From NCBI GenBank assembly GCA_002706085.1, contig PAJO01000028.1:36011-100010 (forward strand): a DNA stretch of 64,000 nucleotides, read 5' to 3'. Source of the DNA: Alcanivoracaceae bacterium (GTDB lineage Bacteria; Pseudomonadota; Gammaproteobacteria; Pseudomonadales; Alcanivoracaceae). The position numbers and the translations under genes were made by a program. Below the pieces are notes generated by a model. The model saw only the letters and a list, made by a program, of their open reading frames with translations. It searched no databases and was not told the DNA's origin. This document shows positions 49,248 to 57,896 of this stretch, one piece after another (position 1 is the first letter of the stretch; every line of letters begins with the position of its first letter).

Positions 49248-50366
49248 ATGCGTCAACCCACCCAGCCTGTGCCAGGGGGTTCTCCCTCCATCTGGTCTCG
49301 CCTGAGTACCCTGACCGATTATTTCGCCTGGCCGTTGCGTACCTCCCATTACCTGGAGCTGGTGAATCCGTTATGGACCACCCACAAGATGCAGGCCCGC
49401 GTGGTCAAGGTATGGGATGAAACCCGCGATGCCCGCACCCTGACCTTGCGCCCCGGCCTCAACTGGCGTGGCCACCGGGCCGGGCAGCATGTACGTGTGG
49501 GGATTCCTGCCAACGGCAAGCACTACACCCGCACCTATACGATTTCCTCTGCGCCGGAGCGCTACGACGACAGCTTTACCATTACGGTAAAGGCCATCGA
49601 CAAGGCCACCATATCCCACCACATCGTTCGCAATATCAAGGTGGGTGACTACCTGCCCATCGGGCTGCCCCAGGGGGATTTTTACCTGCCCGACGCGCAG
49701 CATATTCATCCGTTGTTCATTACCGCCGGCAGCGGCATTACCCCGGCCTTCAGCATGGTGAACAGCCTGATTGCCCAGGAACGTCTGCCAGATACCTGCC
49801 ACCTGCACTACGCGCCCCATGAATTCGATGTGGTGCTGGGCAAACAGCTGCGAGAGATGGCCGCGCAATACGATCGCTATCACCTGCACCTGTTGTACAC
49901 CCGCGAGGAAAAACATCCCGGCAATGCGCGCTTTTCCGCCGCCCAACTGGACGCCCTGTGCCCGGACTGGAAAGAGCGGGATGTCTATGCCTGCGGCCCG
50001 CCTTCCCTGCTGGAAGCCGTGGAGCAGTGTTTCGAACAGGCCGGCTGCAGCCGCAACCTGCATATTGAACGCTTCCGCGCGCCCTTTACCGAGATTCCCG
50101 CCGATGCCGTGGGCGGCAAGGTGCGCTTTGCCCAAAGCGGTGTGGATGCCGAGGGCGACAGCGACACCCCACTACTGAAAGTCGCCGAGGAGGCGGGCAT
50201 GAATCCGCCCCACGGTTGCCGCATAGGCATCTGCCATACCTGTAACACCACGCTGGTCTCTGGCTGCGTGCGCGATCTGCGTACCGGCGAGGCATTGAAC
50301 GAAGCGGGCAGCATTGTGCAGACCTGTATCTGTGCCGCTGCAGGCGATTGCGAACTGGATTTGTGA
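49248..50366 (+). CDS. Flavin/2Fe-2S oxidoreductase, electron donor to fatty acid desaturase
   Basis: In 372 residues: an FAD-binding reductase domain (RTYTISSAPERYDD, with the RxYS motif), an NAD-binding domain (PLFITAGSGITPAFSMV; DVYACGPPSLLEAVEQ) and a C-terminal plant-type 2Fe-2S ferredoxin domain (HGCRIGICHTC, then QTCICAA). Reductases of this type (DesB/Rv3230c) feed electrons to membrane acyl-CoA desaturases. GAGGAACC lies before ATG at 49248. The desaturase gene follows immediately, in the same order as desCB in other bacteria, but is broken. The reductase frame itself is intact. Confidence 0.88.
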   Translation: MRQPTQPVPGGSPSIWSRLSTLTDYFAWPLRTSHYLELVNPLWTTHKMQARVVKVWDETRDARTLTLRPGLNWRGHRAGQHVRVGIPANGKHYTRTYTISSAPERYDDSFTITVKAIDKATISHHIVRNIKVGDYLPIGLPQGDFYLPDAQHIHPLFITAGSGITPAFSMVNSLIAQERLPDTCHLHYAPHEFDVVLGKQLREMAAQYDRYHLHLLYTREEKHPGNARFSAAQLDALCPDWKERDVYACGPPSLLEAVEQCFEQAGCSRNLHIERFRAPFTEIPADAVGGKVRFAQSGVDAEGDSDTPLLKVAEEAGMNPPHGCRIGICHTCNTTLVSGCVRDLRTGEALNEAGSIVQTCICAAAGDCELDL

Positions 50367-50376
50367 GGGAAGAATA

Positions 50377-51180
50377 ATGCGAACCCACCAATACCCGGTC
50401 GACCTGACCGACGAACAAATCGAGGAATTTGGCCGCGAGCAGGATGCCATTCGCGATGAGGTATTCGATGACCGCGGCGAACGGGACCGGGCCTATATTC
50501 TCAAGGTCATCAAGACCCAGCGCACCCTGGCAGTGAGCGCCCGTTTCGTGATTTATGCCTCGCTGTTTTTCCTGCCGGCCTGGGGGCATGCGCTGGCGCT
50601 CTGGCCGATCATGCTGTCCCTGCTTGGGCTGGGTACCTTCATGCTCGGCATTGCCAAGATTCTGGTAAACATGGAGATCGCCCATAACGTGTTGCACGCC
50701 CAATGGGACTGGATGAAAGACCCGGAGATCCAGTCCAACACCTGGGAGTGGGACACCATGAGCCCGTCGGACCGCTGGATGCATTCGCACAATGTGGTGC
50801 ACCACACCTGGACCAATGTGCTGGAGAAGGATCTGGATGTGGGCTACGGCATCATGCGGGTCACCCCCATGCAACCGTGGAAACCCGCCTACCTGCTTTC
50901 TGTTGATGTTGCTGTTTGAGGAAGGGGTGGCGCTGCACGAACAGGCCATTGATGATCACCTGAAAGGCAAAAACACCTTCTCGGATTTCAAACCCCTGCT
51001 GAAGCGGATCGGCTACAAGATCTGGCGCCAAGTGGCGAAGGACTATATTGCCTGGCCGCTGGCGGCCGCGCTGGTGGCCATTCCGATTTCGTTCTATGTG
51101 CCGTTTTCACCGCTGGCGGTGTTCGGCATTGTGGCGGGGGCCAATGCCGTGGCCAACCTGATTCGCAATCGCTGGCGCCG
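50377..51180 (+). pseudogene. Broken membrane fatty acid desaturase
   Basis: The first frame gives a normal desaturase N-terminus with two histidine boxes (HNVLHAQWDW and HSHNVVHHTWTNV) up to KPAYLLSV, then hits a stop at 50919. A second frame, offset near 50900, continues with LLMLLFEEGVALHEQAIDDH and a membrane segment up to ANLIRN near 51169, and then becomes unrelated. The third histidine box (usually near the C-terminus) is missing. So the gene has an internal frameshift and has lost its 3' end. It sits directly after its likely electron donor. The product cannot be active as encoded; a sequencing error would explain only the first defect. Confidence 0.8.
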
Positions 51181-51413
51181 CTCGACAATAAACGCCGTAA
51201 AGACTCGCCCAGCTCTCCCGTGTAGTGCCATCGTCATGCCGGTGACTTTCCACTCTCACCCCCACCGGTGTCCCGCCCCTGAATCCTCAACACTTCTGAA
51301 ATCCGGTTGGCCCGGAGTGCCGGAACAACCTTGGATCTTCAGGGTTACCCTTGGCTTTTGTTCAATTTTCAGGCGACAATGCTGCCCATTCCGAATACCA
51401 ATCATGGCGGCCC

Positions 51414-52448
51414 ATGTATAACGATCCTGGCCAGCAGCGTGAACTTGCGCGCCCGTACCGCAAGTCACTGCTGATCGCGTTACTGCTGATTACCTTCAGC
51501 AGTGGCCTGCTATTCGCCTGGATCAACCTGGGCCGAGGCAATCTGGTCGTGGCCTCGGCCGAATTGTTCATGGCCGCCTACTCCGTGGTGCTGTACTTCA
51601 ATATCCGTCGTACCCAACGGCTGGAACTGTGGGCTTTTGCCTACCTGATCCCGTTTTTCAGTGTGATGATGGTGGCGCTGGCCTCGCCGCGCTCCACCAT
51701 GAATGTGTTTGTCTGGGTACTGTTGATCCCCATGGTGTCGCACTTGCTGCTGGGCAGGATCAAGGGGCTGATCCTGACGGTAATCTATATGTCCATTGCC
51801 GCCGGGCTGTTCTTCTGGCGCTTTGGTGATGACCCGGAGGCCATGCAACCGGTGATTCTGGCCAACATTGGTGTGCTCACGTTATGCCTGACCGCCTTTT
51901 CCCACCTCTATGAAGTGACCCGTGAGCAGAGCGAACGTCGGCTGGTGAAACTGGCCCACTCCGATGCCTTGACCAAACTCCCCAACCGGGCGCATCTGCA
52001 AAGCCGCTTCGAATACGAACAGGCCCGGCACCAGCGCCTCAACCATCCCATGTCACTGGTACTGCTGGATCTGGATTACTTCAAGAAAGTGAATGACCGC
52101 TATGGCCATGAAGCAGGTGACCGGGCTTTGCAGCATGTCGCTCGCTTACTGAAGCAACTGTTGCGTAAAACCGATCTGGCCGCCCGCCTGGGGGGCGAGG
52201 AGTTCTGCCTGCTGCTGCCCGACACAGATGGGGAGCAGGCCTTGCTGGTGGCGGAAAAAATTCGTCAACAACTGGCGGCCACCCCGCTTACCTTCGGTGA
52301 TCACGCCATTACCCTGACCCTGAGCGGCGGCATTGCCTGCTTTGGGGAAAAGGAAGGCATGGAGTTGAACGCCCTGACGCGCTGCGCAGACCAGAAACTG
52401 TATCGCGCCAAATCCGCCGGCCGTAACCGGATCGCCCTGGCACTCTGA
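51414..52448 (+). CDS. Membrane diguanylate cyclase (GGDEF)
   Basis: This 344-residue protein has about six membrane segments in the first 170 residues (ALLLITFSSGLLFAWI and so on) and a C-terminal GGDEF domain: DALTKLPNRAHLQSRF, LVLLDLDYFKKVND, and the active site LGGEEFCLLLPD. All catalytic residues are present; the usual RxxD inhibitory site is not visible (TDLAARLGGEEF). ATG at 51414 is preferred over the TTG at 51351. It should make cyclic-di-GMP. It is unrelated in its sensor part to the cyclase at 24229-25527. Confidence 0.88.
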   Translation: MYNDPGQQRELARPYRKSLLIALLLITFSSGLLFAWINLGRGNLVVASAELFMAAYSVVLYFNIRRTQRLELWAFAYLIPFFSVMMVALASPRSTMNVFVWVLLIPMVSHLLLGRIKGLILTVIYMSIAAGLFFWRFGDDPEAMQPVILANIGVLTLCLTAFSHLYEVTREQSERRLVKLAHSDALTKLPNRAHLQSRFEYEQARHQRLNHPMSLVLLDLDYFKKVNDRYGHEAGDRALQHVARLLKQLLRKTDLAARLGGEEFCLLLPDTDGEQALLVAEKIRQQLAATPLTFGDHAITLTLSGGIACFGEKEGMELNALTRCADQKLYRAKSAGRNRIALAL

Positions 52449-52565
52449 TCCCGGCAAGGGGGCTTCAGGGGTATACAACCCCGATCTCCTGTCGCGCCCC
52501 CGCACAAACCCGCCTACCATGGTTAAAGACGCTTTCTCCTGACCCCATGAAAGAAGAACAACACC

Positions 52566-53165
52566 ATGGCGATTGCAAAACATCCGGACACCGACGCACT
52601 GGCTGCCATGCTGAGTCGTGCGTTTTATGACGATCCGCTGTTTGTGTATTTTTTTCCTGATGACACCAAGCGCGAAAAACTCAACCATTACACGTTTCGC
52701 TACATGCTCAACCACGCAGCCAATAAGGGACAGATTGTGGTGACCGATGACGGGTTGAGTGGCGCAGCGATCTGGTCACCTTCCGGCGCCCTGCATTACA
52801 GCCTGCTGGATCTGCTGCGCTATGGCGCGGTGCGTGGCAGTTTGCATCAGGGGCCTGCCGCGGTCCTTCGGCAGTTGAAGGCGCTGGACATCATGCAAGC
52901 CATGCACAAGTCCATCATCACCGATCCGCACTATTATCTGGCCACCATTGGAGTAGAGCCGGACAAACATGGCAAAGGGCTGGGCAGTGCCTTGCTTCGC
53001 CCGACACTGGCCGAGCTGGATGAACAACAATTGCCCGTTTACCTGGACACGCACAATGAAGATAACGTGTCGCTGTACCGGCGTTTCGGTTTTGAAATTG
53101 TTCACCACGGTTTTTTGCCCGGCGGCTCAGTGATGCATTGGGCGATGTTGCGCCTGCCCGGCTAA
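52566..53165 (+). CDS. GNAT-family N-acetyltransferase
   Basis: This 199-residue protein has the acetyl-CoA-binding motif A (YLATIGVEPDKHGKGLGSALL), with Q/RxxGxG/A as KHGKGLG, and motif B (PVYLDTHNEDNVSLYRRFGFE). The N-terminal half is of the type seen in P. aeruginosa and actinobacterial GNATs with DDPLFVYFFPD. The substrate is unknown. ATG at 52566 follows a weak site. It stands alone between the cyclase and a HAD hydrolase. Confidence 0.88.
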   Translation: MAIAKHPDTDALAAMLSRAFYDDPLFVYFFPDDTKREKLNHYTFRYMLNHAANKGQIVVTDDGLSGAAIWSPSGALHYSLLDLLRYGAVRGSLHQGPAAVLRQLKALDIMQAMHKSIITDPHYYLATIGVEPDKHGKGLGSALLRPTLAELDEQQLPVYLDTHNEDNVSLYRRFGFEIVHHGFLPGGSVMHWAMLRLPG

Positions 53166-53205
53166 AGGCGAATCACGGATTTACCGACAGCCACTTCCTG
53201 GCAAT

Positions 53206-53778
53206 TCATAATTCGTCGAAATGACGAATAGTCCGGTCGGCAAGATGGCCATGCAGATTGCGACCATCGCCATCGTAATACACGCCGACCATGCCAGCGT
53301 TTCTGGCCGCCAGCAGGTCATACTCGAAGTCCCCAACGTAGGCCACCGAAGCCGGGTCCAGCTGCCAGTCTGCGGCGATAGATAGCAAACCCTCTGGCGC
53401 GGGCTTGGGTGGCGCGTCTTCCCGGGCCAGCCAGTGGCTGACCGGGATACCCAGCCGTTCGATGGTCAGCGCGGTAATTTCCCGGGCGTTACGGGTCAGA
53501 ATGGCGGTGGGAATTCCGTTGGCGGCGAGGCGCTCCAGGCAGGCTTTGGCCCCCGGCATCCAGCGGGCCTTCATGGCCCCATTGCGTTCGTGACGCAGCA
53601 CCACTTTGTGGGCCGCGGGCTGCCGATCCCGCGGCAAGGTATCGATAAATTCCAGCACGCCGATCCCTTCCGGGCAGTCCAGCTCATCGCGAATCAGAGT
53701 GAAATCCAGACGGGAGTCCACCAGGGTCCCATCCATATCGAAAATGATGCCAGCGTAATCCGTGTTGGCGGTCTGCAT
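53206..53778 (-). CDS. HAD-family hydrolase, phosphoglycolate-phosphatase-like
   Basis: In 190 residues: motif I IIFDMDGTLVDS with the nucleophile Asp, motif II TAILTRNARE, motif III around PPKPAPEGLL with the Lys, and motif IV VGDFEYDLLAARNAG. This is the gph/pgmB-like branch. The small cap region is present. ATG at 53778 has AAGGA at good spacing. It dephosphorylates a small metabolite; which one cannot be told. It is divergent from an outer-membrane protein gene. Confidence 0.88.
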   Translation of the reverse strand: MQTANTDYAGIIFDMDGTLVDSRLDFTLIRDELDCPEGIGVLEFIDTLPRDRQPAAHKVVLRHERNGAMKARWMPGAKACLERLAANGIPTAILTRNAREITALTIERLGIPVSHWLAREDAPPKPAPEGLLSIAADWQLDPASVAYVGDFEYDLLAARNAGMVGVYYDGDGRNLHGHLADRTIRHFDEL

Positions 53779-53888
53779 TTCGGTCATTCCTTCATTTATG
53801 GGCAGGCTTGGCTGTGTGACGCCGCCAATACACAATTGTCACAAACTGGGTAATACTGACGACGACCAACCATCAGGGAGAGATAACA

Positions 53889-54401
53889 ATGAAACGTCTA
53901 CAACAACTTATTGCAGGTGTCGCGCTGTGCTCACTGGCGCCATTATCTACCGCTGGCGTGTACATCGGTGCAGGCCTATATAACACCGCCGTTGATGAAG
54001 AAGTCGAAAACGTCAAATTCGACGACGACAATACCACGGGAGGGCTGTTCCTTGGGTGGCGTCCTATCGAGTTGGTCGGCGTAGAAGTCGGCTACTACGA
54101 TTTCGGTGAAATCGAAGGGGAATTCAACACCGAAGTCGAAGGTGGAGCCTTGACGTTTGCTGGCTTGCTGAGCGTCGAACTTGGCCCTGTCGGGCTCTAT
54201 GGGAAGGGCGGAATCGCCAATACGGACTTCGATATCAAGCACCCACTGGGCGACGATGATGATTCTTCCACCGATGCATTCGGCGGGCTCGGTGCGACGG
54301 TCGATCTGATGGATAAACTGTACGTGTATGCGGAATATATGCGTTTTGATAACGAGCTGAACGTGGACATGTTCGGTGCCGGACTGCGCTTCCAGTTCTA
54401 G
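53889..54401 (+). CDS. Outer-membrane beta-barrel protein
   Basis: This 170-residue protein has a signal peptide (LIAGVALCSLAPLSTAG) and a mature part of alternating strands (VYIGAGLYN, GLFLGWRPIELVGVEVGYYDFG, LYGKGGIANTDF, LYVYAEYMRFDN) ending in FRFQF, the terminal aromatic signature recognised by the BAM machinery. The acidic loops are Asp-rich and could bind metal. It belongs to the OmpA-/OmpX-like small 8-strand barrels with no defined function. GGGAGAGA precedes the ATG. A hairpin follows. Confidence 0.83.
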   Translation: MKRLQQLIAGVALCSLAPLSTAGVYIGAGLYNTAVDEEVENVKFDDDNTTGGLFLGWRPIELVGVEVGYYDFGEIEGEFNTEVEGGALTFAGLLSVELGPVGLYGKGGIANTDFDIKHPLGDDDDSSTDAFGGLGATVDLMDKLYVYAEYMRFDNELNVDMFGAGLRFQF

Positions 54402-54429
54402 CCCCCATGCCCGGCCGTTCCTTCGGCCG

Positions 54430-54459
54430 CCCCCTCTTCGCCTGATGGTGAAGAGGGGG
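54430..54459 (+). terminator. Hairpin terminator after the OMP gene
   Basis: A perfect 10-bp stem (54430-54439 / 54450-54459, CCCCCTCTTC) with a 10-nt loop lies 28 bases after the stop; there is no T-run, so it may act as a pause or bidirectional stop. Confidence 0.6.
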
Positions 54460-54681
54460 AACTCAGGCTTGCAGTTCCGCAAGCGCCGCGCCAACCTGCC
54501 AAACCGCCACACTGCCTGACACTTACCTGTCGATGTAACGCAGGTCAGTCGAGCTTGCCGGGCGACGTCCCTTCCAGCCCTCCCCCCTTCCGGTCATGAC
54601 AGCATCATGATGAATAGAGAATCTTGAACGAATTGAACACGACGCTGGTCTGTTAACCGGCTGACTGAATGCACTGCACTA

Positions 54682-54712
54682 TTGACCTCAAGTCTGGTTG
54701 AGGATTTAGGGT
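54682..54712 (+). promoter_or_regulatory. SoxR-box promoter of the MFS gene
   Basis: CCTCAAGTCTGGTTGAGG (54686-54703) is close to the SoxR box CCTCAAGTTAACTTGAGG. It lies between a -35 TTGACC (54682-54687) and a -10 TAGGGT (54707-54712) with a 19-bp spacer, the over-long spacing that MerR-family activators such as SoxR correct. It directs transcription into the MFS gene. SoxR itself is not in the window. Confidence 0.75.
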
Positions 54713-54750
54713 CGCTATGACCTTTCGCGTTTGCAGGACCTGGAGAGACC

Positions 54751-56373
54751 ATGACCCCCGTTGAAAAACCCGCCACCCGCCGTGAATGGCTGGGACTGGC
54801 TGTGCTGATGTTACCCACCGTGTTGCTGGCACTGGACATGACGGTTCTGCATCTGGCCGCCCCGCACCTGAGTGCCGACCTTCAGCCCACCAGCGCGGAA
54901 TTGCTGTGGATACTGGATATCTACGGTTTCATGATTGCCGGCTTTCTGGTGACCATGGGCACCCTGGGTGACCGCATTGGCCGCCGCAAGCTGCTGTTGG
55001 CCGGGGCCACCGCATTTGGGGCGGCTTCCGCACTGGCCGCCTTTGCCAGCACGGCCGAAATGCTGATTGCCAGCCGTGCGGTGCTTGGCATTGCGGGCGC
55101 CACGCTGATGCCATCAACCCTGTCGCTACTGCGTAATATGTTTCAGGTGGAGCAGGAGCGGACGCTGGCGATTACCGTGTGGATGACCGGCTTCATAGTC
55201 GGCAGTGCCATCGGCCCTCTGGTGGGCGGCGCCCTGCTGGAATATTTCTGGTGGGGCTCGGTATTCCTGCTCGGGGTGCCCGTGATGCTGTTACTGCTGA
55301 TTTGCGGCCCCGTGCTGTTGCCAGAGTTTCGTGATGATGAGGCGGGCCGGCAGGACTGGACCAGTGCCCTGCTGTCCGTGGCGATGGTATTGGCCGTGAT
55401 CTACGGCCTCAAGGACATGGCCCGCAATGGCATCACTGTGCTCCCGCTGCTCGCCATTGCACTCGGCCTGATTATTGGCGTGGCCTTTACCCGCCGCCAA
55501 CGACGGCTGGCAGAACCCATGCTGGATATGACCCTGTTCGCCAACCGGATGTTCAGCACCTCGGTCGGTGCCATGATGCTGACCATCCTGGCACTCTCGG
55601 GTGCCTGGCTGATGGTGTTTCAGTATCTGCAAGGGGTACTGGATCTGTCGCCGTTGCAGTCCGGCCTGGTCATGCTGCCACCGGCGGTGGTGCAGACAGT
55701 GGCGTCCTTGCTGATCCCCCGCCTGGTGGGGCGCATCTCACGGCAAAAGCTGGTCAGTCTCGGCTTGCTGATGGCCGCCTTCGGGCTAGTCCTGCTGCTG
55801 CCGGTTGAGGATCCGTCAGATATACCGCTTTTGATTGCCGGCATGACGATCATGGGCATCGGGGTGATGCCCATGATGATTCTCGGCACTGACATGGTGG
55901 TGAGTGCCGCGCCGCCGCGCAAGGCCGGCGCAGCATCGGCAACCTCGGAAACCGCCACGGAACTTGGCATGGCTCTGGGAATCGCGGTGATTGGCAGTAT
56001 CGGTGCGGCGGTGTACCGCACACATATGCGCGTTGCCATGCCTGCAGACCTGCCCGATACCCTGTCACTGGCGGCCATGGATACGCTTGGCGGAGCCCTG
56101 GGGGCCGCCGCCCAGCTACCGGGTGAGACCGGGCAGGCACTGATGAGCGCGGCCAAAACGGCATTCAACTTGGCATTGCATACCAATGCGGCCATTGGTG
56201 CGGTGATTCTTGCCGGGACTGCGGCATTGGTGGCGATCCTGTTGCGAAACAGCGCACCGCCTGCGGATGATGAAGGCCACCGGGAACGGGCTGCCGAGTC
56301 AACAGCGCCTCAGCACGGCGCCATCCCGGGCGTGGTAACCGCCCCCGAAGCACAGGGATCGGTGATGCGATGA
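54751..56373 (+). CDS. MFS drug efflux transporter of the DHA2 (14-TM) type
   Basis: This 540-residue membrane protein has about 14 segments, with TM1 LLALDMTVLHLAAP (motif D1: LD.TV...A.P), the loop 2-3 motif GTLGDRIGRRKLLL (motif A) and motif C around TM5 (WMTGFIVGSAIGPLVGGALL). It resembles SmvA/LfrA-type pumps for cationic dyes and biocides. The C-terminal tail is Ala/Pro-rich and cytoplasmic. The SoxR-type promoter upstream suggests induction by redox-cycling compounds, in line with SoxR-controlled pumps in Pseudomonas. Confidence 0.88.
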   Translation: MTPVEKPATRREWLGLAVLMLPTVLLALDMTVLHLAAPHLSADLQPTSAELLWILDIYGFMIAGFLVTMGTLGDRIGRRKLLLAGATAFGAASALAAFASTAEMLIASRAVLGIAGATLMPSTLSLLRNMFQVEQERTLAITVWMTGFIVGSAIGPLVGGALLEYFWWGSVFLLGVPVMLLLLICGPVLLPEFRDDEAGRQDWTSALLSVAMVLAVIYGLKDMARNGITVLPLLAIALGLIIGVAFTRRQRRLAEPMLDMTLFANRMFSTSVGAMMLTILALSGAWLMVFQYLQGVLDLSPLQSGLVMLPPAVVQTVASLLIPRLVGRISRQKLVSLGLLMAAFGLVLLLPVEDPSDIPLLIAGMTIMGIGVMPMMILGTDMVVSAAPPRKAGAASATSETATELGMALGIAVIGSIGAAVYRTHMRVAMPADLPDTLSLAAMDTLGGALGAAAQLPGETGQALMSAAKTAFNLALHTNAAIGAVILAGTAALVAILLRNSAPPADDEGHRERAAESTAPQHGAIPGVVTAPEAQGSVMR

Positions 56374-56432
56374 TCAGCGATGGCGGCGTCCTTCAGTGAA
56401 GGCGCCGCCTGTGACGACACCGGGCAAACAGG

Positions 56433-56843
56433 CTAGGGGCTGTCACTGATTTGCCGATCGATGAGCACCCTGTGCGGCGTATGGCTATGCTGGTCCGGGC
56501 CAAAGGCTGCCACCAGGGTGAGGCCGGGGTTGAGTCGTACCCGCTGACGAATACGGCGCTGGCTTTCGCCATTTTGATAGCTGATATCCAGGTCAAACGC
56601 GTCTTGCCCCAGGCGTTCGATCACCAACCGATAACCCTCCTCATTGGCCTGCCAGCGCTGCTGGCCCTGGTCATACAGGGAGATCAGCCAGTCTTGCCCC
56701 TCTGCCCCGGTTTCTGTGGTGACGCGCACTCCACTCACGGGGATCTGGTGGCGCTGCCAAACCAGGGTATGAAACGCCACAGCCAGTACCACCAACAGCA
56801 CAATGGCGGAAATCCACAAGCGCCACTTCATCATTTTATCCAT
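56433..56843 (-). CDS. Hypothetical single-TM protein
   Basis: This product of about 136 residues has an N-terminal membrane anchor (WRLWISAIVLLVVLAVAFHT) and a periplasmic domain with no recognised family (ISLYDQGQQRWQANEEGYR, RIRQRVRLNPGLTLVAAFG). ATG at 56843 is chosen so that the anchor lies at the start; ribosome binding is weak, and ATGs at 56834 and 56831 are also possible. It lies between the MFS gene and the metal hydrolase gene. Confidence 0.6.
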   Translation of the reverse strand: MDKMMKWRLWISAIVLLVVLAVAFHTLVWQRHQIPVSGVRVTTETGAEGQDWLISLYDQGQQRWQANEEGYRLVIERLGQDAFDLDISYQNGESQRRIRQRVRLNPGLTLVAAFGPDQHSHTPHRVLIDRQISDSP

Positions 56844-56996
56844 GTGAGATTCCGTGCTTTCCCATGCATCTTCATACCATGATTGGCCTAGTGTTTCTTT
56901 TGCGTATCTGACTGTCACAGTGACCTTGTAATTCTGCCAAATCGAGCGCTAAGTGGAAGAGGACCACGAAGAAAGCGGCAAGGGAGTGAGATAACA

Positions 56997-57845
56997 ATGA
57001 AAATGCACATCATGCCGGTTCGCCGGAACCTCAAGTTCCATGTGCCCGACGAGCAGGTGCTCAACTGGCACAACCGGGGCCCCACGGTCACCCAGTTCTT
57101 CAATACGCTGTCGCTGTTTTTCCCTGAGGGAGAGCGGTTCTTTATCAATAGCGTTCGCAAATACCGTGACCGGATCGACGACCCGGAATTGCAGCAAGCC
57201 GTGCGTCATTTTATTGGCCAGGAAGCCATGCACGGGCGCGAGCATGAAGACTACAACCAGAAGATGGTGGAAGCCGGGTTACCGGTGGACACTCAGGAGC
57301 TGATCGTCACCAAGTTGCTGGATGCGGTGAGCCGTTATCTGCCGGATTCCATGCAACTGGCAGCGACCGTGGCCCTGGAGCATCTCACCGCCATTCTTGC
57401 TGATGTACTGTTGCGCGAGCCAGACCTGATCGACGGCTCAGACCCGGCTTACCAGAAGCTTTGGCACTGGCATGCGCTGGAAGAAACCGAACACAAGGCG
57501 GTCGCGTTTGATGTGTTTGAGACGGTGTTTGGCCGTGGCCTGAAGGCCTGGCTGCTGCGCTCCAGCGCACTGGTGCTGGCCACCACCATTTTCTTTGCCC
57601 TGTTTTATCCGTTCTACCTGATCAATACCTGGAAAGTTGGCCAGCTGTTCAACCTCAAGGGCTGGTGGCAATCCTTCCGGTTCCAGTGGCTGTCACCTGG
57701 CGGCCTGCGCCGGGTGATCCTTCCCTGGTTGGACTGGTTCAAGCCGGGCTTCCACCCCTGGGACCATGACAACCGCGAATACCTGGCCGAGATGGATCAG
57801 CTGATCGGCGATGTGGAAGGCTACCAAAAGGATCAGGCCGCCTGA
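56997..57845 (+). CDS. PF10118-type metal-dependent hydrolase
   Basis: This 282-residue protein has the conserved segments VRRNLKFHVPD, a ferritin-like metal-binding set (FIGQEAMHGREHEDYN with E..H..EH; WHWHALEETEHKAVAFDVFE) and a C-terminal membrane-facing segment. The family is annotated as predicted metal-dependent hydrolase and is common in Alcanivorax, Marinobacter, Pseudomonas and mycobacteria; its substrate is unknown, probably a lipid or hydrophobic compound. GGAGTGAG precedes the ATG. Confidence 0.88.
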   Translation: MKMHIMPVRRNLKFHVPDEQVLNWHNRGPTVTQFFNTLSLFFPEGERFFINSVRKYRDRIDDPELQQAVRHFIGQEAMHGREHEDYNQKMVEAGLPVDTQELIVTKLLDAVSRYLPDSMQLAATVALEHLTAILADVLLREPDLIDGSDPAYQKLWHWHALEETEHKAVAFDVFETVFGRGLKAWLLRSSALVLATTIFFALFYPFYLINTWKVGQLFNLKGWWQSFRFQWLSPGGLRRVILPWLDWFKPGFHPWDHDNREYLAEMDQLIGDVEGYQKDQAA

Positions 57846-57852
57846 GCCCGCG

Positions 57853-57883
57853 CATGGCTCCCTTGCCTTGGCAGGGAGCCATG
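57853..57883. terminator. Bidirectional hairpin between convergent genes
   Basis: A perfect 10-bp stem CATGGCTCCC / GGGAGCCATG (57853-57862 and 57874-57883) with an 11-nt inner part lies between the metal hydrolase stop and the alpha-2-macroglobulin stop. There is no T-run on either side. Confidence 0.6.
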
Positions 57884-57896
57884 TTAGCGGCCCGGG

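Larger units (their letters stand above)
54402..54750. other. Intergenic region between OMP and MFS genes
   Basis: In 349 bases there is no supported gene. It holds the hairpin at 54430-54459 and the SoxR-type promoter at 54682-54712; the rest shows nothing. Confidence 0.7.
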
